A stretch of DNA of 64,000 bases, from the NCBI RefSeq assembly GCF_015670405.1, contig NZ_JADPBQ010000017.1, positions 1 to 64,000 on the forward strand, given 5' to 3'. Position numbers and translations under genes: made by a program. The notes below the pieces were generated by a model. The model did no database searches. It was not told the origin of the DNA and was given only the letters and a program-made list of their open reading frames with translations. Shown here piece after piece: positions 9,044 through 18,055 of this stretch. The DNA comes from Clostridium sp. 1001271B_151109_B4. Lineage in GTDB: Bacteria > Bacillota > Clostridia > Clostridiales > Clostridiaceae. How positions within the stretch are numbered: position 1 is the stretch's first letter; each line of letters starts with the position of its first letter.

Positions 9044-10345
9044 TTAGTTATTTAGTATTCCTAAGTTTCTAAATATTTTAACTCCCTCGTCTAGGTATTT
9101 AGCTGCTTCATAGTCTTTTTTAATTCCTATGTAGTATCTGCCTAAAAGTATAGCTAATTCTGCTGCCTTTTTATCTAATCCATTTACTTTAGCTAAATTA
9201 AATGTTTCTAATAATATAACTTCTGACTCATCAGCCATTTCTTTAATAGTATATACTCTATACCATAATAAATTTTGTTCTATTATTTGTTCAACATTAG
9301 TTCCATCTATTAATGTTTTTATTTCATCTAATACCCTTTCACATTTATTAATTTCTTTGATTTTAATATATCCTTCACAAATATTTATTAATGTTTCTAT
9401 TACATTAATATCATTATTTCTCATACGTATTTCTTTTGCAACATTATAGTGTCTAAATGCTTCTTCTATATTATCAAACTCAAAGAATAATTTCCCCAAA
9501 TTATTTTCAATTGCTGAAATATTCTTTTCTTCTTCTAACTCTTTGTATACCTCTAATGTCTTTTTTGAGTATTTTATAGCATTTATTAAATCACCTTTTT
9601 TATTATATTCTTGAGATAACAACAGTAATGCTTTTCCGTATTCTTCACGATGTTGAACTTGTTCAAATTTTTGCTTAGCTAAAAACGTATAATCTATGGC
9701 TTTTTTTATATTATCTATTTTAAAATAGCTCTCTGCCATTTCATAATAGATCTCGCCTAATAGGGAATCATTTCCAATGTTATTATCTAAATATACTTTT
9801 TCGGCTTGTTTTAAATAACTAATTGCTGAGTGATATGCCTTTAGACTTAAAGTTATTTTTCCTAAATTTAAAAATGTATTTATAACTTGTTCAAAATTAT
9901 TTTGCTTAATAAATATTACATTTGCAGATAAATATAATTGTTGAGCCAATACCAATTCATTCTTTGCTTTATATATGTTCGCCCTTAAAAATAAATTTTT
10001 TGCTTTTCTATACTCTAAATCGTACTTTTCTGTATAGTATAATGCGTTTTCTATGTATTTTTCAGCACTTATATAGTCCTGATTCAAAATGTATGTTTCT
10101 GCCATTTGTTCATAATATACACATATCTTTTCTGCCTGAGTTTCTTCTGACTCCATCAAATATTCTATTGATGTCTGTAGAGTATTAGCTAAATACTCTA
10201 ATAAATCCATTGACGGATTTGATCTTCCTGACTCAACTAAACTAATTTGTCCTGGTGTAATTCTGTCTCCTGCTAAGTCCTTAAGTGTCATTTGCAACTC
10301 TTTTCTTCGCCTCTTTATCTTTTCACCTAAAGTAAGTATCTCCAT
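9044..10345 (-). CDS. HTH-TPR transcriptional regulator (RRNPP type), first gene
   Basis: The 433-residue paralogue of the following gene has an N-terminal XRE HTH (LKDLAGDRITPGQISLVESG, about 20-40) and eight or more TPR-like helical pairs, for example YYEMAESYFKIDNIKKAIDY. I start it at the ATG at 10345, not 10369: AAGGAAG lies eight bases upstream, and the protein then begins MEILTLGEKIKRRR, matching the paralogue's first residues. It is probably a cytosolic DNA-binding regulator controlled by a peptide or by another protein. It leads a two-gene operon. Confidence 0.8.
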   Translation of the reverse strand: MEILTLGEKIKRRRKELQMTLKDLAGDRITPGQISLVESGRSNPSMDLLEYLANTLQTSIEYLMESEETQAEKICVYYEQMAETYILNQDYISAEKYIENALYYTEKYDLEYRKAKNLFLRANIYKAKNELVLAQQLYLSANVIFIKQNNFEQVINTFLNLGKITLSLKAYHSAISYLKQAEKVYLDNNIGNDSLLGEIYYEMAESYFKIDNIKKAIDYTFLAKQKFEQVQHREEYGKALLLLSQEYNKKGDLINAIKYSKKTLEVYKELEEEKNISAIENNLGKLFFEFDNIEEAFRHYNVAKEIRMRNNDINVIETLINICEGYIKIKEINKCERVLDEIKTLIDGTNVEQIIEQNLLWYRVYTIKEMADESEVILLETFNLAKVNGLDKKAAELAILLGRYYIGIKKDYEAAKYLDEGVKIFRNLGILNN

Positions 10346-10471
10346 AGCTTTTTCTTCCTTTACCCACATTTATATTTATTATACATTTATTTATAATTAT
10401 ATTATAACATAAAAAAAACCAAAAAAATATATTTTTTGACTTTTAATTTCAATTATATTTAAAATAATTCT

Positions 10472-10504
10472 AAAAAAACTGTTATAGAATTCTATAACAG
10501 TTTT
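10472..10504 (-). terminator. Terminator of the YtxH-like gene
   Basis: A perfect 30-base palindrome centred on GAATTC (10475-10504), followed on the minus strand by a run of seven T. Confidence 0.75.
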
Positions 10505-10516
10505 AACATCTTTTTA

Positions 10517-10690
10517 TTAATAAATATAATCTAAAATATTATCGCATGCATCTCCTGCAGCACCCATAATTTTTCTACTTGTTTTTTTTATGTTTCTTTG
10601 AGTCTTTTTATCTAACTCTGGTAAAATCATCATTCCCATTGCTACTCCAAAAACAGTTCCTATCGCTAAACTTTTAATTATTTTTCCCAA
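10517..10690 (-). CDS. Small YtxH-like membrane-anchored protein
   Basis: The protein has 57 residues, with one glycine-rich hydrophobic segment (SLAIGTVFGVAMGMMILP) followed by a basic helix (KKTQRNIKKTSRKI). This is the layout of YtxH-type small proteins found across clostridia and bacilli, whose role is unknown. The reading frame is open from a GTG at 10699, but that codon lies inside the GAGAGGTG site; the TTG at 10690, eight bases after GAGAGG, is the better start. A terminator follows. Confidence 0.6.
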   Translation of the reverse strand: MGKIIKSLAIGTVFGVAMGMMILPELDKKTQRNIKKTSRKIMGAAGDACDNILDYIY

Positions 10691-10817
10691 AAAAAACACC
10701 TCTCTTTTTATTTTCTAAAAGTAGTATGTGTATTTTCATTATAAAATAATCATTTTTTAAAATACCTATATACTCAAATTCGTCAAATAAGTACATATTT
10801 CCTTAATAATAGAGTGC

Positions 10818-11441
10818 TTATATTATCCCTAATGCTTCTTTAGCTAATTTATCTGCTAAATCATTATATTTATGTCCACTATGACCTTTTATTTTTTTAA
10901 ATTTAACCTTTATTTCTTTCATCTTATTTTGCATATATTCATTATACTCTGATGTTATCTTATTATTTCTTTTCCAAGTTCCTAATGCCCAAGATTCAAC
11001 GCCCTGATAGTCATATGCTATTGTTACCTCCTTGAAATTATTTTCAAGTGCAAATTCAACAGCCATTTTTGCTCCAAGAACTTCTCCTGATACATTCCTT
11101 AAAGAAATTGCTTCTTTATCGAAACCTTGCCCCTTATCTTCATGAATAATTTCACCATCATTCACAGCTACTAAACCATAAGAAAAGTTTCCTTTATCAA
11201 CAGCAAAACTACCATCAACATAAATAAATAACCCTTTTTCATCTTCTATGCCTTCAGCATCATCTTTACAAGATGTTTTTCCTTGAGAATTTATAGAAAT
11301 AAAATTCACTGCCTCCTGCTCTGTCGGAAAACTTTTGTATATTGCTCCCTTAAATCCTATTACTTCCTTTTTACATTCATCCCATGAAGTAAAAATTTTA
11401 GGTGCTCCTGATTTACCTCTATAAACAGCATAATACTTCAA
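10818..11441 (-). CDS. rnhA: Ribonuclease H type 1 with viroplasmin domain
   Basis: The 207-residue enzyme cleaves the RNA strand of RNA:DNA hybrids. Residues 1-45 form the viroplasmin-like hybrid-binding domain (YYAVYRGKSGAPKIFTSW). The RNase H fold follows from about 68, with the four acidic residues in place: Asp in IYVDGS, Glu in VSGEVLGAK, Asp in IAYDYQG and Asp in YNDLADKLAK. GHSGHKYND is the usual substrate-handling loop. An AAGGATG site precedes the ATG. Confidence 0.93.
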   Translation of the reverse strand: MKYYAVYRGKSGAPKIFTSWDECKKEVIGFKGAIYKSFPTEQEAVNFISINSQGKTSCKDDAEGIEDEKGLFIYVDGSFAVDKGNFSYGLVAVNDGEIIHEDKGQGFDKEAISLRNVSGEVLGAKMAVEFALENNFKEVTIAYDYQGVESWALGTWKRNNKITSEYNEYMQNKMKEIKVKFKKIKGHSGHKYNDLADKLAKEALGII

Positions 11442-11534
11442 GTTTAATCATCCTTTCTTATTTATATAACACTTTCTTAAAATTATGTCCTATAGTTATT
11501 TTTTTATATTTTCATTTAAAATAAAATATTTAAT

Positions 11535-12494
11535 TTAAACTGATAAAACCTCTTCCATAACTCTATAAATACTATCAATATTTTTTGCCCCTGTAAAATT
11601 AGTTGCATAATCAATAACGTTTTTTAATACTATTAATATGTCATTTTTACCTTGCCAATTTTCTAATACTACATTTAATGGTACATCTGTCATTATAATA
11701 TTTAATGCAAAAACTCCTATTGCAACATCATCTATTTTTCCTATAAAAGGTACCTTATCTGGAATAATATCGCATGGCACTGCAATATATGCTACAGCTG
11801 CTGAAATAACTAGCTTTGTTTTCATACTTACTCTTTTATCTTTAAGTAATCTATATATTAATGCTGCAATATCTGGCAATACAAATATATAGTCACTATA
11901 CTTCTTTGCATTGTTAGGCAACTTATCTTTTATCTTATCCCTTCCTTTAGTATACGAATCTTCGGTTTTACTTATATCCTCCTCATTAAACTCTGATGCT
12001 TTTTCCTTTTCAAAGTTTAACAATTCGATTTCTTTCTTTAATTCTCCTCCTAAAGAGAATTTAGCATTTCTAAGTTCAACATTAAAAACTCCATAGGCAC
12101 AATAAATACTATATATATCAAAATCCACATATGGTATATCTTTTAATAAATACTTATATTGAATAATAACTTTTCCTTTATCATAATTAATTCCCACTTC
12201 AGTTAATGATTTTAATGCAAATTTTAATATTGTTTTTCTTATAAATGAAGGTATTCCTATATTTAATACTTTAAATCCAGTTAACTCCCCATTAATCAAG
12301 CCATTTTCCATAGAATTTAACTTCACCTTCAACTCAAAATTTATTGTAAGCCCTTTTGTAAAAGATCCTAAAATTCTTATATCCTCTTTTACCTCAATAT
12401 TATTAATTTTAATTTCTTTAATAGCTACAAAATCATTGTATATACTTATTAAATCTTCTCCAGTCAATCCTACATTTATACTTGAAACTTTCAT
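11535..12494 (-). CDS. DUF1232 (YkvA-like) protein
   Basis: The 319-residue protein has a C-terminal DUF1232 domain (about 205-265) with the family signature VAYIAVPCDIIPDKVPFIGKIDD, given here as AVPCDIIPDK plus FIGKIDD, between hydrophobic helices. The N-terminal 190 residues contain beta-rich, lipid-transfer-like sequence that I cannot assign. It is probably membrane-associated. The ATG has AAAGGAGAC upstream. It is a single gene, function unknown. Confidence 0.7.
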   Translation of the reverse strand: MKVSSINVGLTGEDLISIYNDFVAIKEIKINNIEVKEDIRILGSFTKGLTINFELKVKLNSMENGLINGELTGFKVLNIGIPSFIRKTILKFALKSLTEVGINYDKGKVIIQYKYLLKDIPYVDFDIYSIYCAYGVFNVELRNAKFSLGGELKKEIELLNFEKEKASEFNEEDISKTEDSYTKGRDKIKDKLPNNAKKYSDYIFVLPDIAALIYRLLKDKRVSMKTKLVISAAVAYIAVPCDIIPDKVPFIGKIDDVAIGVFALNIIMTDVPLNVVLENWQGKNDILIVLKNVIDYATNFTGAKNIDSIYRVMEEVLSV

Positions 12495-12660
12495 AGCTTG
12501 TCTCCTTTCTAACTAAACGCTTTAAACACGTACTATTATTCCAATAATATTTTTCTATATTTACACATAATATACAGTATACTTTATTTGTTTATATTTT
12601 TAAAGCTTGTCTTTATATTGTTAATATTAAAAATATCATTTAAAATCTTTTCTAGTCTAT

Positions 12661-12697
12661 AAAAGGGACTTACAAAATTAATTGCAAATCCCTTTTC
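12661..12697 (-). terminator. Terminator of the metNIQ operon
   Basis: AAAAGGGA and TCCCTTTT arms pair across an interrupted stem about 70 bases beyond metQ. The stem is imperfect, so confidence is moderate. Confidence 0.55.
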
Positions 12698-12769
12698 TAT
12701 ATTTAAGCCCCTGTATAATAACTAATTCCCCAAATAATTATTATAGTTTTATTTATTGCTTTTATATGA

Positions 12770-13606
12770 TTAAAATACTGGAACAACTGCACCCTTGTAT
12801 TTCTCTTCTATAAATTCTCTAACTTCATCAGAAGTTAAAGCTTCTGTTAAATCTTTTATCTTTTGAGTGTTTTCATTACCTTCTTTAACAGCCAAAACAT
12901 TTCTTCTTTCTTTTAAGCTTTCAACATCTTTATCTTCAGCATAAAATGCATCATTATTAACATCAAGCCCTGCTTCTAAAGCATAGTTACCATTAATTAC
13001 AGCTATATCAACATCTTGTAAAACTCTTGGTAAAGTTGCTGCTTCTAATTCTTTAAACTCTAATTTTTTAGGATTTGAAGTAATATCTGCTGTAGTTATT
13101 AACTCCCCATCATTAACCTCAATTAATCCTGCTGCAGCTAAAACCCTTAAAGCTCTTGCTTCATTTGATGGATCATCTGGAACTGCTACTACTGCACCTT
13201 CCTCAACTTCGTCTACTGTCTTATATTTATTTGAGAAAGCTCCCATTGGTTCTAAATGAATTTCTGCTGTATAAGTTAAATGAGTTCCATTATCTGCATT
13301 AAATGAATTTAAGTAAGCTATATGCTGAAAATAGTTTGCATCTATTTCCCCTGATTCTAATGATGTATTTGGTAATACATAATCAGTAAATTCAACTATT
13401 TCTACTGTATATCCTTTTGCTTCTAAAAGTGGTTTTGCAACTTCCATAATTTCTTCATGAGGAACTGGTGAAACCCCTATCTTAATTACTTTATCATCAC
13501 CATTTGAAGAACTATCATTAGATGATCCTGCACTATTACCACACCCAATTAATCCAATTGATAATACCCCTGCTATTATTGCTGTTAAAATACTTCTTTT
13601 TTTCAT
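12770..13606 (-). CDS. metQ: Methionine-binding lipoprotein MetQ
   Basis: The 278-residue substrate-binding protein of the methionine ABC importer is anchored outside the membrane. The signal peptide ends in a lipobox (SIGLIGC, Cys about 22) followed by a Ser/Asn-rich linker. The mature part shows NlpA/MetQ family motifs: IKIGVSPVPHEEI, ANYFQHIAYL, VAVPDDPSNEARAL and AVINGNYALEAGL. It follows metI by 35 bases. The SAM riboswitch upstream of metN and the gene order establish methionine, or a close derivative, as the likely ligand. Confidence 0.95.
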   Translation of the reverse strand: MKKRSILTAIIAGVLSIGLIGCGNSAGSSNDSSSNGDDKVIKIGVSPVPHEEIMEVAKPLLEAKGYTVEIVEFTDYVLPNTSLESGEIDANYFQHIAYLNSFNADNGTHLTYTAEIHLEPMGAFSNKYKTVDEVEEGAVVAVPDDPSNEARALRVLAAAGLIEVNDGELITTADITSNPKKLEFKELEAATLPRVLQDVDIAVINGNYALEAGLDVNNDAFYAEDKDVESLKERRNVLAVKEGNENTQKIKDLTEALTSDEVREFIEEKYKGAVVPVF

Positions 13607-13641
13607 TTTTAATTCCCCCTAAATTTATTATAAATATACTA

Positions 13642-14289
13642 TCAACTTAATTTTTTATATAAATAGTTCCCTAAACTTTGAAGTCCTTGAACCATTATTA
13701 TTAAAATAACAACTGTAACAATCATTACATTTGTTTGATATCTTTGATACCCATAGCTTATCGCTACCTTTCCTAATCCTCCTGCTCCAACACTACCTGC
13801 CATTGCAGAATATCCTATTATATTAATAATAGTTAATGTTAAACCTGAAATTATTGCTGGCACTGCTTCCTTAAGCATTACCTTAAAAATTATTTGAAAA
13901 TTTGAAGCTCCAAATGATTTAGCCGCTTCAATTACTCCTGGATCAACTTCTTTAAGAGCTGATTCTATTATTCTTGCAACAAATGGTGCTGCCGCTATTG
14001 TTAAGGGAACTATCGCTGCAGTTTCACCAATTGGTGTTCCTACAATAGCCCTTGTTAATGGAATAATAAAAACTATTAATATTATAAATGGAAAACTTCT
14101 AAGTACATTTATTACTACATCTAAAAACTTGTATATAATGATATTTGGCCTTAATCCAGTTGGGGATGTAACAGTTACTACTACTCCTAATATAAAGCCT
14201 AAAACACTTGCAAATAACGTTGAGAAAAATACCATATAAATAGTTTGTCCAAGTGCTTCAATTATAATGTTTATCATTTTACTATCCAT
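13642..14289 (-). CDS. metI: Methionine ABC transporter permease MetI
   Basis: The 215-residue inner-membrane permease has five predicted helices and the EAA-type cytoplasmic loop that docks on MetN (EAAKSFGASNFQIIFKVMLKEA, positions about 140-161; key residues EAA and G). The IISGLTLTIINIIGYSAMAGSVGAGGLG region is typical of MetI. Its ATG lies one base after the metN stop, so translation is probably coupled. Confidence 0.95.
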   Translation of the reverse strand: MDSKMINIIIEALGQTIYMVFFSTLFASVLGFILGVVVTVTSPTGLRPNIIIYKFLDVVINVLRSFPFIILIVFIIPLTRAIVGTPIGETAAIVPLTIAAAPFVARIIESALKEVDPGVIEAAKSFGASNFQIIFKVMLKEAVPAIISGLTLTIINIIGYSAMAGSVGAGGLGKVAISYGYQRYQTNVMIVTVVILIIMVQGLQSLGNYLYKKLS

Positions 14290-14290
14290 T

Positions 14291-15253
14291 TTATAACACC
14301 TCCAATATAATATCTTTATCTGATAGATATTTCATTACTTCTTCTCTATCTTTCTCATCTATGTTTATAGTTAAAGTACCTAAGACTTTTTCCCTAAACT
14401 TCTCTAGCTTTCCACCTACTATAGAAAAGTCAATATTAAGTTCTCTTGCCATTTTTGTTATAAGTGCATTTTCTGATGAATCACTTGGGAAGAATAATTT
14501 AATATTAACCCCTTCTCTTGGTAATGTATCATCATCTAACTCCCCTAAAAATGTCTTTAATGAAACTTCTGGTCTTAGGAATACTTCTTCAGCTTTACCC
14601 TCTGCAACAAGAATTCCTCCTTGAAGTAATGCAACCTTTTGGCATATTTGCTTAACAACTTCCATTTGATGTGTAACCACCACTATAGTAATTCCTAATT
14701 TTTTATTTATATCCTCTAATAGTGAAAGTATATCCTTCGTTGTTTTTGGATCTAATGCTGAAGTAGCTTCATCACACAATAGTATCTTTGGCTCTAATGC
14801 TAGTGCTCTTGCTATTGCAACTCTTTGTTTTTGTCCACCACTTAATTCTGCCGGCTTACTTTTAGCCTTTTCTGCAAGTCCTACTATTTCAAGAAGCTCA
14901 TTAACCCTTTTATTTATAAATGCCTTATCATATCCCCATACTTCTAAGGGTAATGATACGTTTTGAAATACATTTTTTCTGTTTAAAAGATTAAATCCTT
15001 GAAATATCATTCCCAACTCTTTTCTTAATTTTCTTTTACCTTTTCCACTTAAAAGTTTAACCTCTTTGTCCATAACTTTAACTGAACCTTCGTTGTAATC
15101 CTCTAAAGCATTTATACATCTTAAAAGAGTTGATTTTCCGGCTCCACTATGTCCTATAAGCCCATAAATTTCACCTTCATTTATATTTAAAGAAATATCT
15201 TTTAATACCTCAGTTTTTCCAAAGTTTTTTTTCACATTCTGCATTTTAATCAT
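14291..15253 (-). CDS. metN: Methionine ABC transporter ATP-binding protein MetN
   Basis: The 320-residue ATPase energises methionine import. Walker A (GHSGAGKST), signature (LSGGQKQR), Walker B (ILLCDEAT) and the switch His (VVTHQM) are present, and a C-terminal ACT-like NIL domain (about 245-320) is the site of feedback inhibition by methionine in this family. The longest frame begins at 15307, but that codon lies inside the riboswitch terminator; the ATG at 15253 has GGAGGTGG upstream and is used here. First gene of metN-metI-metQ. Confidence 0.96.
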   Translation of the reverse strand: MIKMQNVKKNFGKTEVLKDISLNINEGEIYGLIGHSGAGKSTLLRCINALEDYNEGSVKVMDKEVKLLSGKGKRKLRKELGMIFQGFNLLNRKNVFQNVSLPLEVWGYDKAFINKRVNELLEIVGLAEKAKSKPAELSGGQKQRVAIARALALEPKILLCDEATSALDPKTTKDILSLLEDINKKLGITIVVVTHQMEVVKQICQKVALLQGGILVAEGKAEEVFLRPEVSLKTFLGELDDDTLPREGVNIKLFFPSDSSENALITKMARELNIDFSIVGGKLEKFREKVLGTLTINIDEKDREEVMKYLSDKDIILEVL

Positions 15254-15296
15254 AGTCGTCCACCTCCATATTGATAAACAATTAATTTTAGATAAC

Positions 15297-15330
15297 AAAA
15301 AACGCACTAGAGAATAAACTCAAGTGCGTA
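15297..15330 (-). terminator. Riboswitch-controlled terminator before metN
   Basis: An 11-bp stem with one mismatch (15302-15312 with 15319-15329) is followed on the minus strand by a T run. It lies between the SAM aptamer and metN, as expected for transcription attenuation. Confidence 0.85.
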
Positions 15331-15353
15331 TAAAAATCACCACTAATTTACTC

Positions 15354-15555
15354 TCTCATCATTCAGTCATAAAACTGCAGGAATTAGCACCAACGTTAAT
15401 AATTTTTTGTTTATAATTAATAGTTAGTAATTATTTATAAAATTCTACTGAATTTCTAAAAAATAAAAACATTTCTTATTTTAACTATCAACTGTTAACT
15501 TTTAACAGGTTGCCGGGTTTCACAGGGCCAGTCCCTCCACCACTCTGGATAAGAT
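15354..15555 (-). ncRNA. SAM-I (S-box) riboswitch
   Basis: The minus strand shows the S-box core: TCTTATC opening P1, AGAGTGGTGGAGGGACTGG, CCCTGTGAAACCCGGCAACC and GGTGCTAATTCCTGCAG, with GATGAGA closing P1. In this class S-adenosylmethionine binding stabilises the aptamer and lets the downstream terminator form, shutting off metNIQ when methionine is plentiful. P3 is long, which lengthens the aptamer to about 200 bases. Confidence 0.95.
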
Positions 15556-15588
15556 TCAAATATTTAATTGTTTTGCTTTGTTGATATT

Positions 15589-15617
15589 AATATATATTAG
15601 TTTGTCTATTTTGTCAA
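15589..15617 (-). promoter_or_regulatory. Promoter of the met operon
   Basis: Minus strand TTGACA (15612-15617), a 17-base spacer and TATATT (15589-15594), about 30 bases before the aptamer. Confidence 0.8.
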
Positions 15618-15647
15618 TAATTTCTTTGGTAAATTTTTTCACAAGCT

Positions 15648-15933
15648 TTAAACTTTTCCAAAACTTAATATAACCTCTAAATTAATATCTTTTTCATAAA
15701 TACCACTAATATCCTCAACTCCAATATCCCAATCACCATGACCAGCATCTATACATACTATAAAATTTTTTTCATTTAACACTGCAATATTTACTTCTTT
15801 AGATATTTTGATTTCCTTATTTTTTTATATTAACATTTAATAAAATTATTAACATTAATATAATAGCTCCTATTCCTAAACTTATCATCTTATATCTATA
15901 TATTCTTTTTAATTCATTTTTTATTTTCCCCAT
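15648..15933 (-). pseudogene. Remnant of a CwlD-like N-acetylmuramoyl-L-alanine amidase
   Basis: The frame opens at an ATG (15933, with GAGGTT upstream) as MGKIKNELKRIYRYK plus a membrane helix, and stops after about 38 codons at a run of seven A. Removing one A restores a frame reading FIVCIDAGHGDWDIG then EKDINLEV, the start of an Amidase_3 catalytic domain (zinc His in DAGHG, Glu in EKD). It then ends at a stop at 15648, far short of the usual 230 residues. So there is both a frameshift and a C-terminal loss. Normal CwlD trims spore cortex peptidoglycan. Confidence 0.75.
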
Positions 15934-16056
15934 TTAATTAACCTCTAACTTAACTATAAATATTTATGTTAATTATAAATGAGTAAGCTTAATTTAAACT
16001 TAAAAATGTGTAAATTCACCATATTTACACATTTTTACACTTATTTTTTATAAAGT

Positions 16057-16344
16057 TTAAAACTCAGTAATATCTTCCTCTATTCTTATAAGCTCTGCAT
16101 CAGTATTATCTTCAACAAAATCTAATATTTTTTCTTTTACTGAATATAAAATATCCTTAGATGTAGCTACTGAAGAAATTCCTATAACTATATTTTGATG
16201 AACATCCTGCATTTCTACTTCTGATACTGAAACATTAAATTTATTAGAAAGTCTCTTAGTTAAACTTAATACAATCATCCTTTTTTCTTTTAATGAATGT
16301 ACCCATTCAGCTCTTAACTCTAACTTCATCAATAATATTTTCAT
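16057..16344 (-). CDS. DUF503 (YlxP-like) protein
   Basis: The 95-residue protein fits the DUF503 family in length and motifs: the LKEKRMIVLSLTKRL helix, FNVSVSEVEMQDVHQNIVIGIS and a final acidic tail. Relatives often lie beside rbfA and translation genes, and their function is not established. Here it stands alone. The ATG has GGAGGATTTATA upstream. Confidence 0.8.
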   Translation of the reverse strand: MKILLMKLELRAEWVHSLKEKRMIVLSLTKRLSNKFNVSVSEVEMQDVHQNIVIGISSVATSKDILYSVKEKILDFVEDNTDAELIRIEEDITEF

Positions 16345-16437
16345 ATTATAAATCCTCCAATCTAATTTTTATAATATACATTCAACTTATAAGATAAATA
16401 GTTTAAATATATTTACTATATATTATTATAGTATACC

Positions 16438-16476
16438 AAAAAGGCAATGAATTCTCCTATTATTCATTGCCTTTTA
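16438..16476 (-). terminator. Hairpin terminator
   Basis: AAAAGGCAATGAAT pairs with ATTCATTGCCTTTT across a short loop, and T residues follow on the minus strand. It would end transcription from the fragment at 16501-16710. Confidence 0.7.
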
Positions 16477-16500
16477 ATAAAATTTTACTATTACTTTATC

Positions 16501-16710
16501 CTATAATACTAATTTATTTTTAATTAATTCTATTGAATTTCCTTTAATATTGTCCTTCATTATCCATCCAACTTCTAATTCTAACTTATCCATACTTGTA
16601 TCATTTAATTTGAAATATGATTTCACATAAAAATCATCATCTCTTTCATCCTGATCTATACAAGATGTTCCAACTTCACTAAATAAATATATAGACGTAT
16701 GAAAACACAC
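16501..16710 (-). pseudogene. Probable gene fragment, family unknown
   Basis: The frame codes for up to 69 residues, acidic at the start (DQDERDDDFYVKSYF) with LDKLELEVGW-like sequence later. The only start is a GTG with no ribosome site, and the upstream 150 bases hold short coding-like stretches in another frame (RCDKVCESSKLPNIGKEIEL). It looks like the tail of a gene whose front has decayed. I recognise no family. Confidence 0.35.
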
Positions 16711-16867
16711 TTTTGTTTAATCACTAAAAAATATTTTTAATTACCTTTCTAAAAAAACAAATTAATTAAATAATTTGTTAGAATACTTATCTGTAGTTCA
16801 ATCTCTTTGCCTATGTTAGGTAATTTTGATGATTCACACACTTTATCACATCTATAAATTTTCTTTA

Positions 16868-17179
16868 TTATTCTATACCACTTATACTTTCAATTAAATT
16901 TATAAACTCACCTTCATCTTTTTTATCTAGAAATATATCTATCAAAGTCTTAGTAGGCATTTTAACATATCCTTTTTTCCCATTGATAAAAATATCTGTT
17001 AGTTTCTCTCTAAAATCATTTTCATTATAATTCAACTCATTTATTAATTCACTTACTTCACATTTAGCTAATGTATCTATTAATTTTTCTCTTATTGCTT
17101 CATTAAAATTTTCTGCAAACACTCTTTCCTCTTCGCTTAGCTCTGATGTATCATTATTTAACAAACTAAAAATGTTCAT
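16868..17179 (-). CDS. Hypothetical acidic protein, 103 residues
   Basis: A soluble, acidic, mostly helical protein (for example SELSEEERVFAENFNEAIRE) with no motif I recognise. A good GGAGTGAAGAGATT site precedes the ATG, so it is probably expressed. It lies 60 bases downstream of the membrane-protein gene at 17240-18055 on the same strand and may be its operon partner. Confidence 0.6.
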   Translation of the reverse strand: MNIFSLLNNDTSELSEEERVFAENFNEAIREKLIDTLAKCEVSELINELNYNENDFREKLTDIFINGKKGYVKMPTKTLIDIFLDKKDEGEFINLIESISGIE

Positions 17180-17239
17180 AATCTCTTCACTCCGTTATTT
17201 TATTTAATTATGTTTTAATAGGAATTCGCACAAAAATAT

Positions 17240-18055
17240 TTATCTTATATCTAAATTCATTTCTTTTACATAAATTGCTCTTTTAGATATGGCTCCATAC
17301 ACTACCGTTAATTTTTGCCCGCTACTAATATATGGATAATCTCTAACATAAAGAATATACTCTCTTTTCTTTTCATAATCAGTTATATAAATTGCATAAT
17401 AAATTCTAGAACTTTTGCTTTCAGATTTTTCAACTATATCTGTACATATACCACAAATAGATGTTTGTACAAGAATTATTAATTCCAATATAAAAGCTAT
17501 AGGTCTAATGGTAAGAAGTAAAAATATTATTCCATCGATAGATCTATTTGAAAATACAGAAGCAACTATAATTATACTAACAATGTCAAAAAGCTTAATT
17601 GCTGATAATCTTTCTGAAAACTTTACTTTTTCATAAGGATTAATCCATATTTTCCATCTCCACCACACGCTACTTTCTTGCTTTTTTAATACATGTTCAT
17701 GTTCTCTCTTTACATATCTAAGTCTTTCAGCATACATATTTCTTGTTATTAAGTATATAGCTAATAAATATACCTCTATATTAAACGCTGCCATCATTAC
17801 TATTTTATCCCTAACCACAATAAGAACGATTATCAAATAGATAATATTTAAATAATTCATATAACTTAATTTTTTATTTATAAAATCAGATACTTCTTCA
17901 GTAGCTTCTACCTTAATATTAGTCAAAATTAAAAATCCTACAAATAATAATAAAAATGTTCCTATATTAATGAAGTCTGTTTCATTAAGAATAATACTTA
18001 CTCCAAAAATAAATAACCAATTGGTATTAAAAAAATTGTTCTTTAAGTGTTCCAT
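17240..18055 (-). CDS. Hypothetical membrane protein, 271 residues
   Basis: Five or six hydrophobic segments are visible (about 12-30, 32-45, 70-85, 90-108, 158-175, 180-205). A basic cytoplasmic loop holds a Trp-rich patch (SSVWWRWKIWINPYEK), and a soluble C-terminal domain of about 60 residues (YAIYITDYEKKREYILYVRD) may be a small beta-barrel. I recognise no family. The ATG sits directly against AGAGG with no spacer, and its first 58 bases overlap the decayed gene just upstream, so the true start is uncertain. Confidence 0.55.
   Translation of the reverse strand: MEHLKNNFFNTNWLFIFGVSIILNETDFINIGTFLLLFVGFLILTNIKVEATEEVSDFINKKLSYMNYLNIIYLIIVLIVVRDKIVMMAAFNIEVYLLAIYLITRNMYAERLRYVKREHEHVLKKQESSVWWRWKIWINPYEKVKFSERLSAIKLFDIVSIIIVASVFSNRSIDGIIFLLLTIRPIAFILELIILVQTSICGICTDIVEKSESKSSRIYYAIYITDYEKKREYILYVRDYPYISSGQKLTVVYGAISKRAIYVKEMNLDIR

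Noticed and set aside
14291-15307. Long metN frame starting at 15307
   Set aside because: That start lies inside the riboswitch terminator and has no ribosome site; the ATG at 15253 follows GGAGGTGG.
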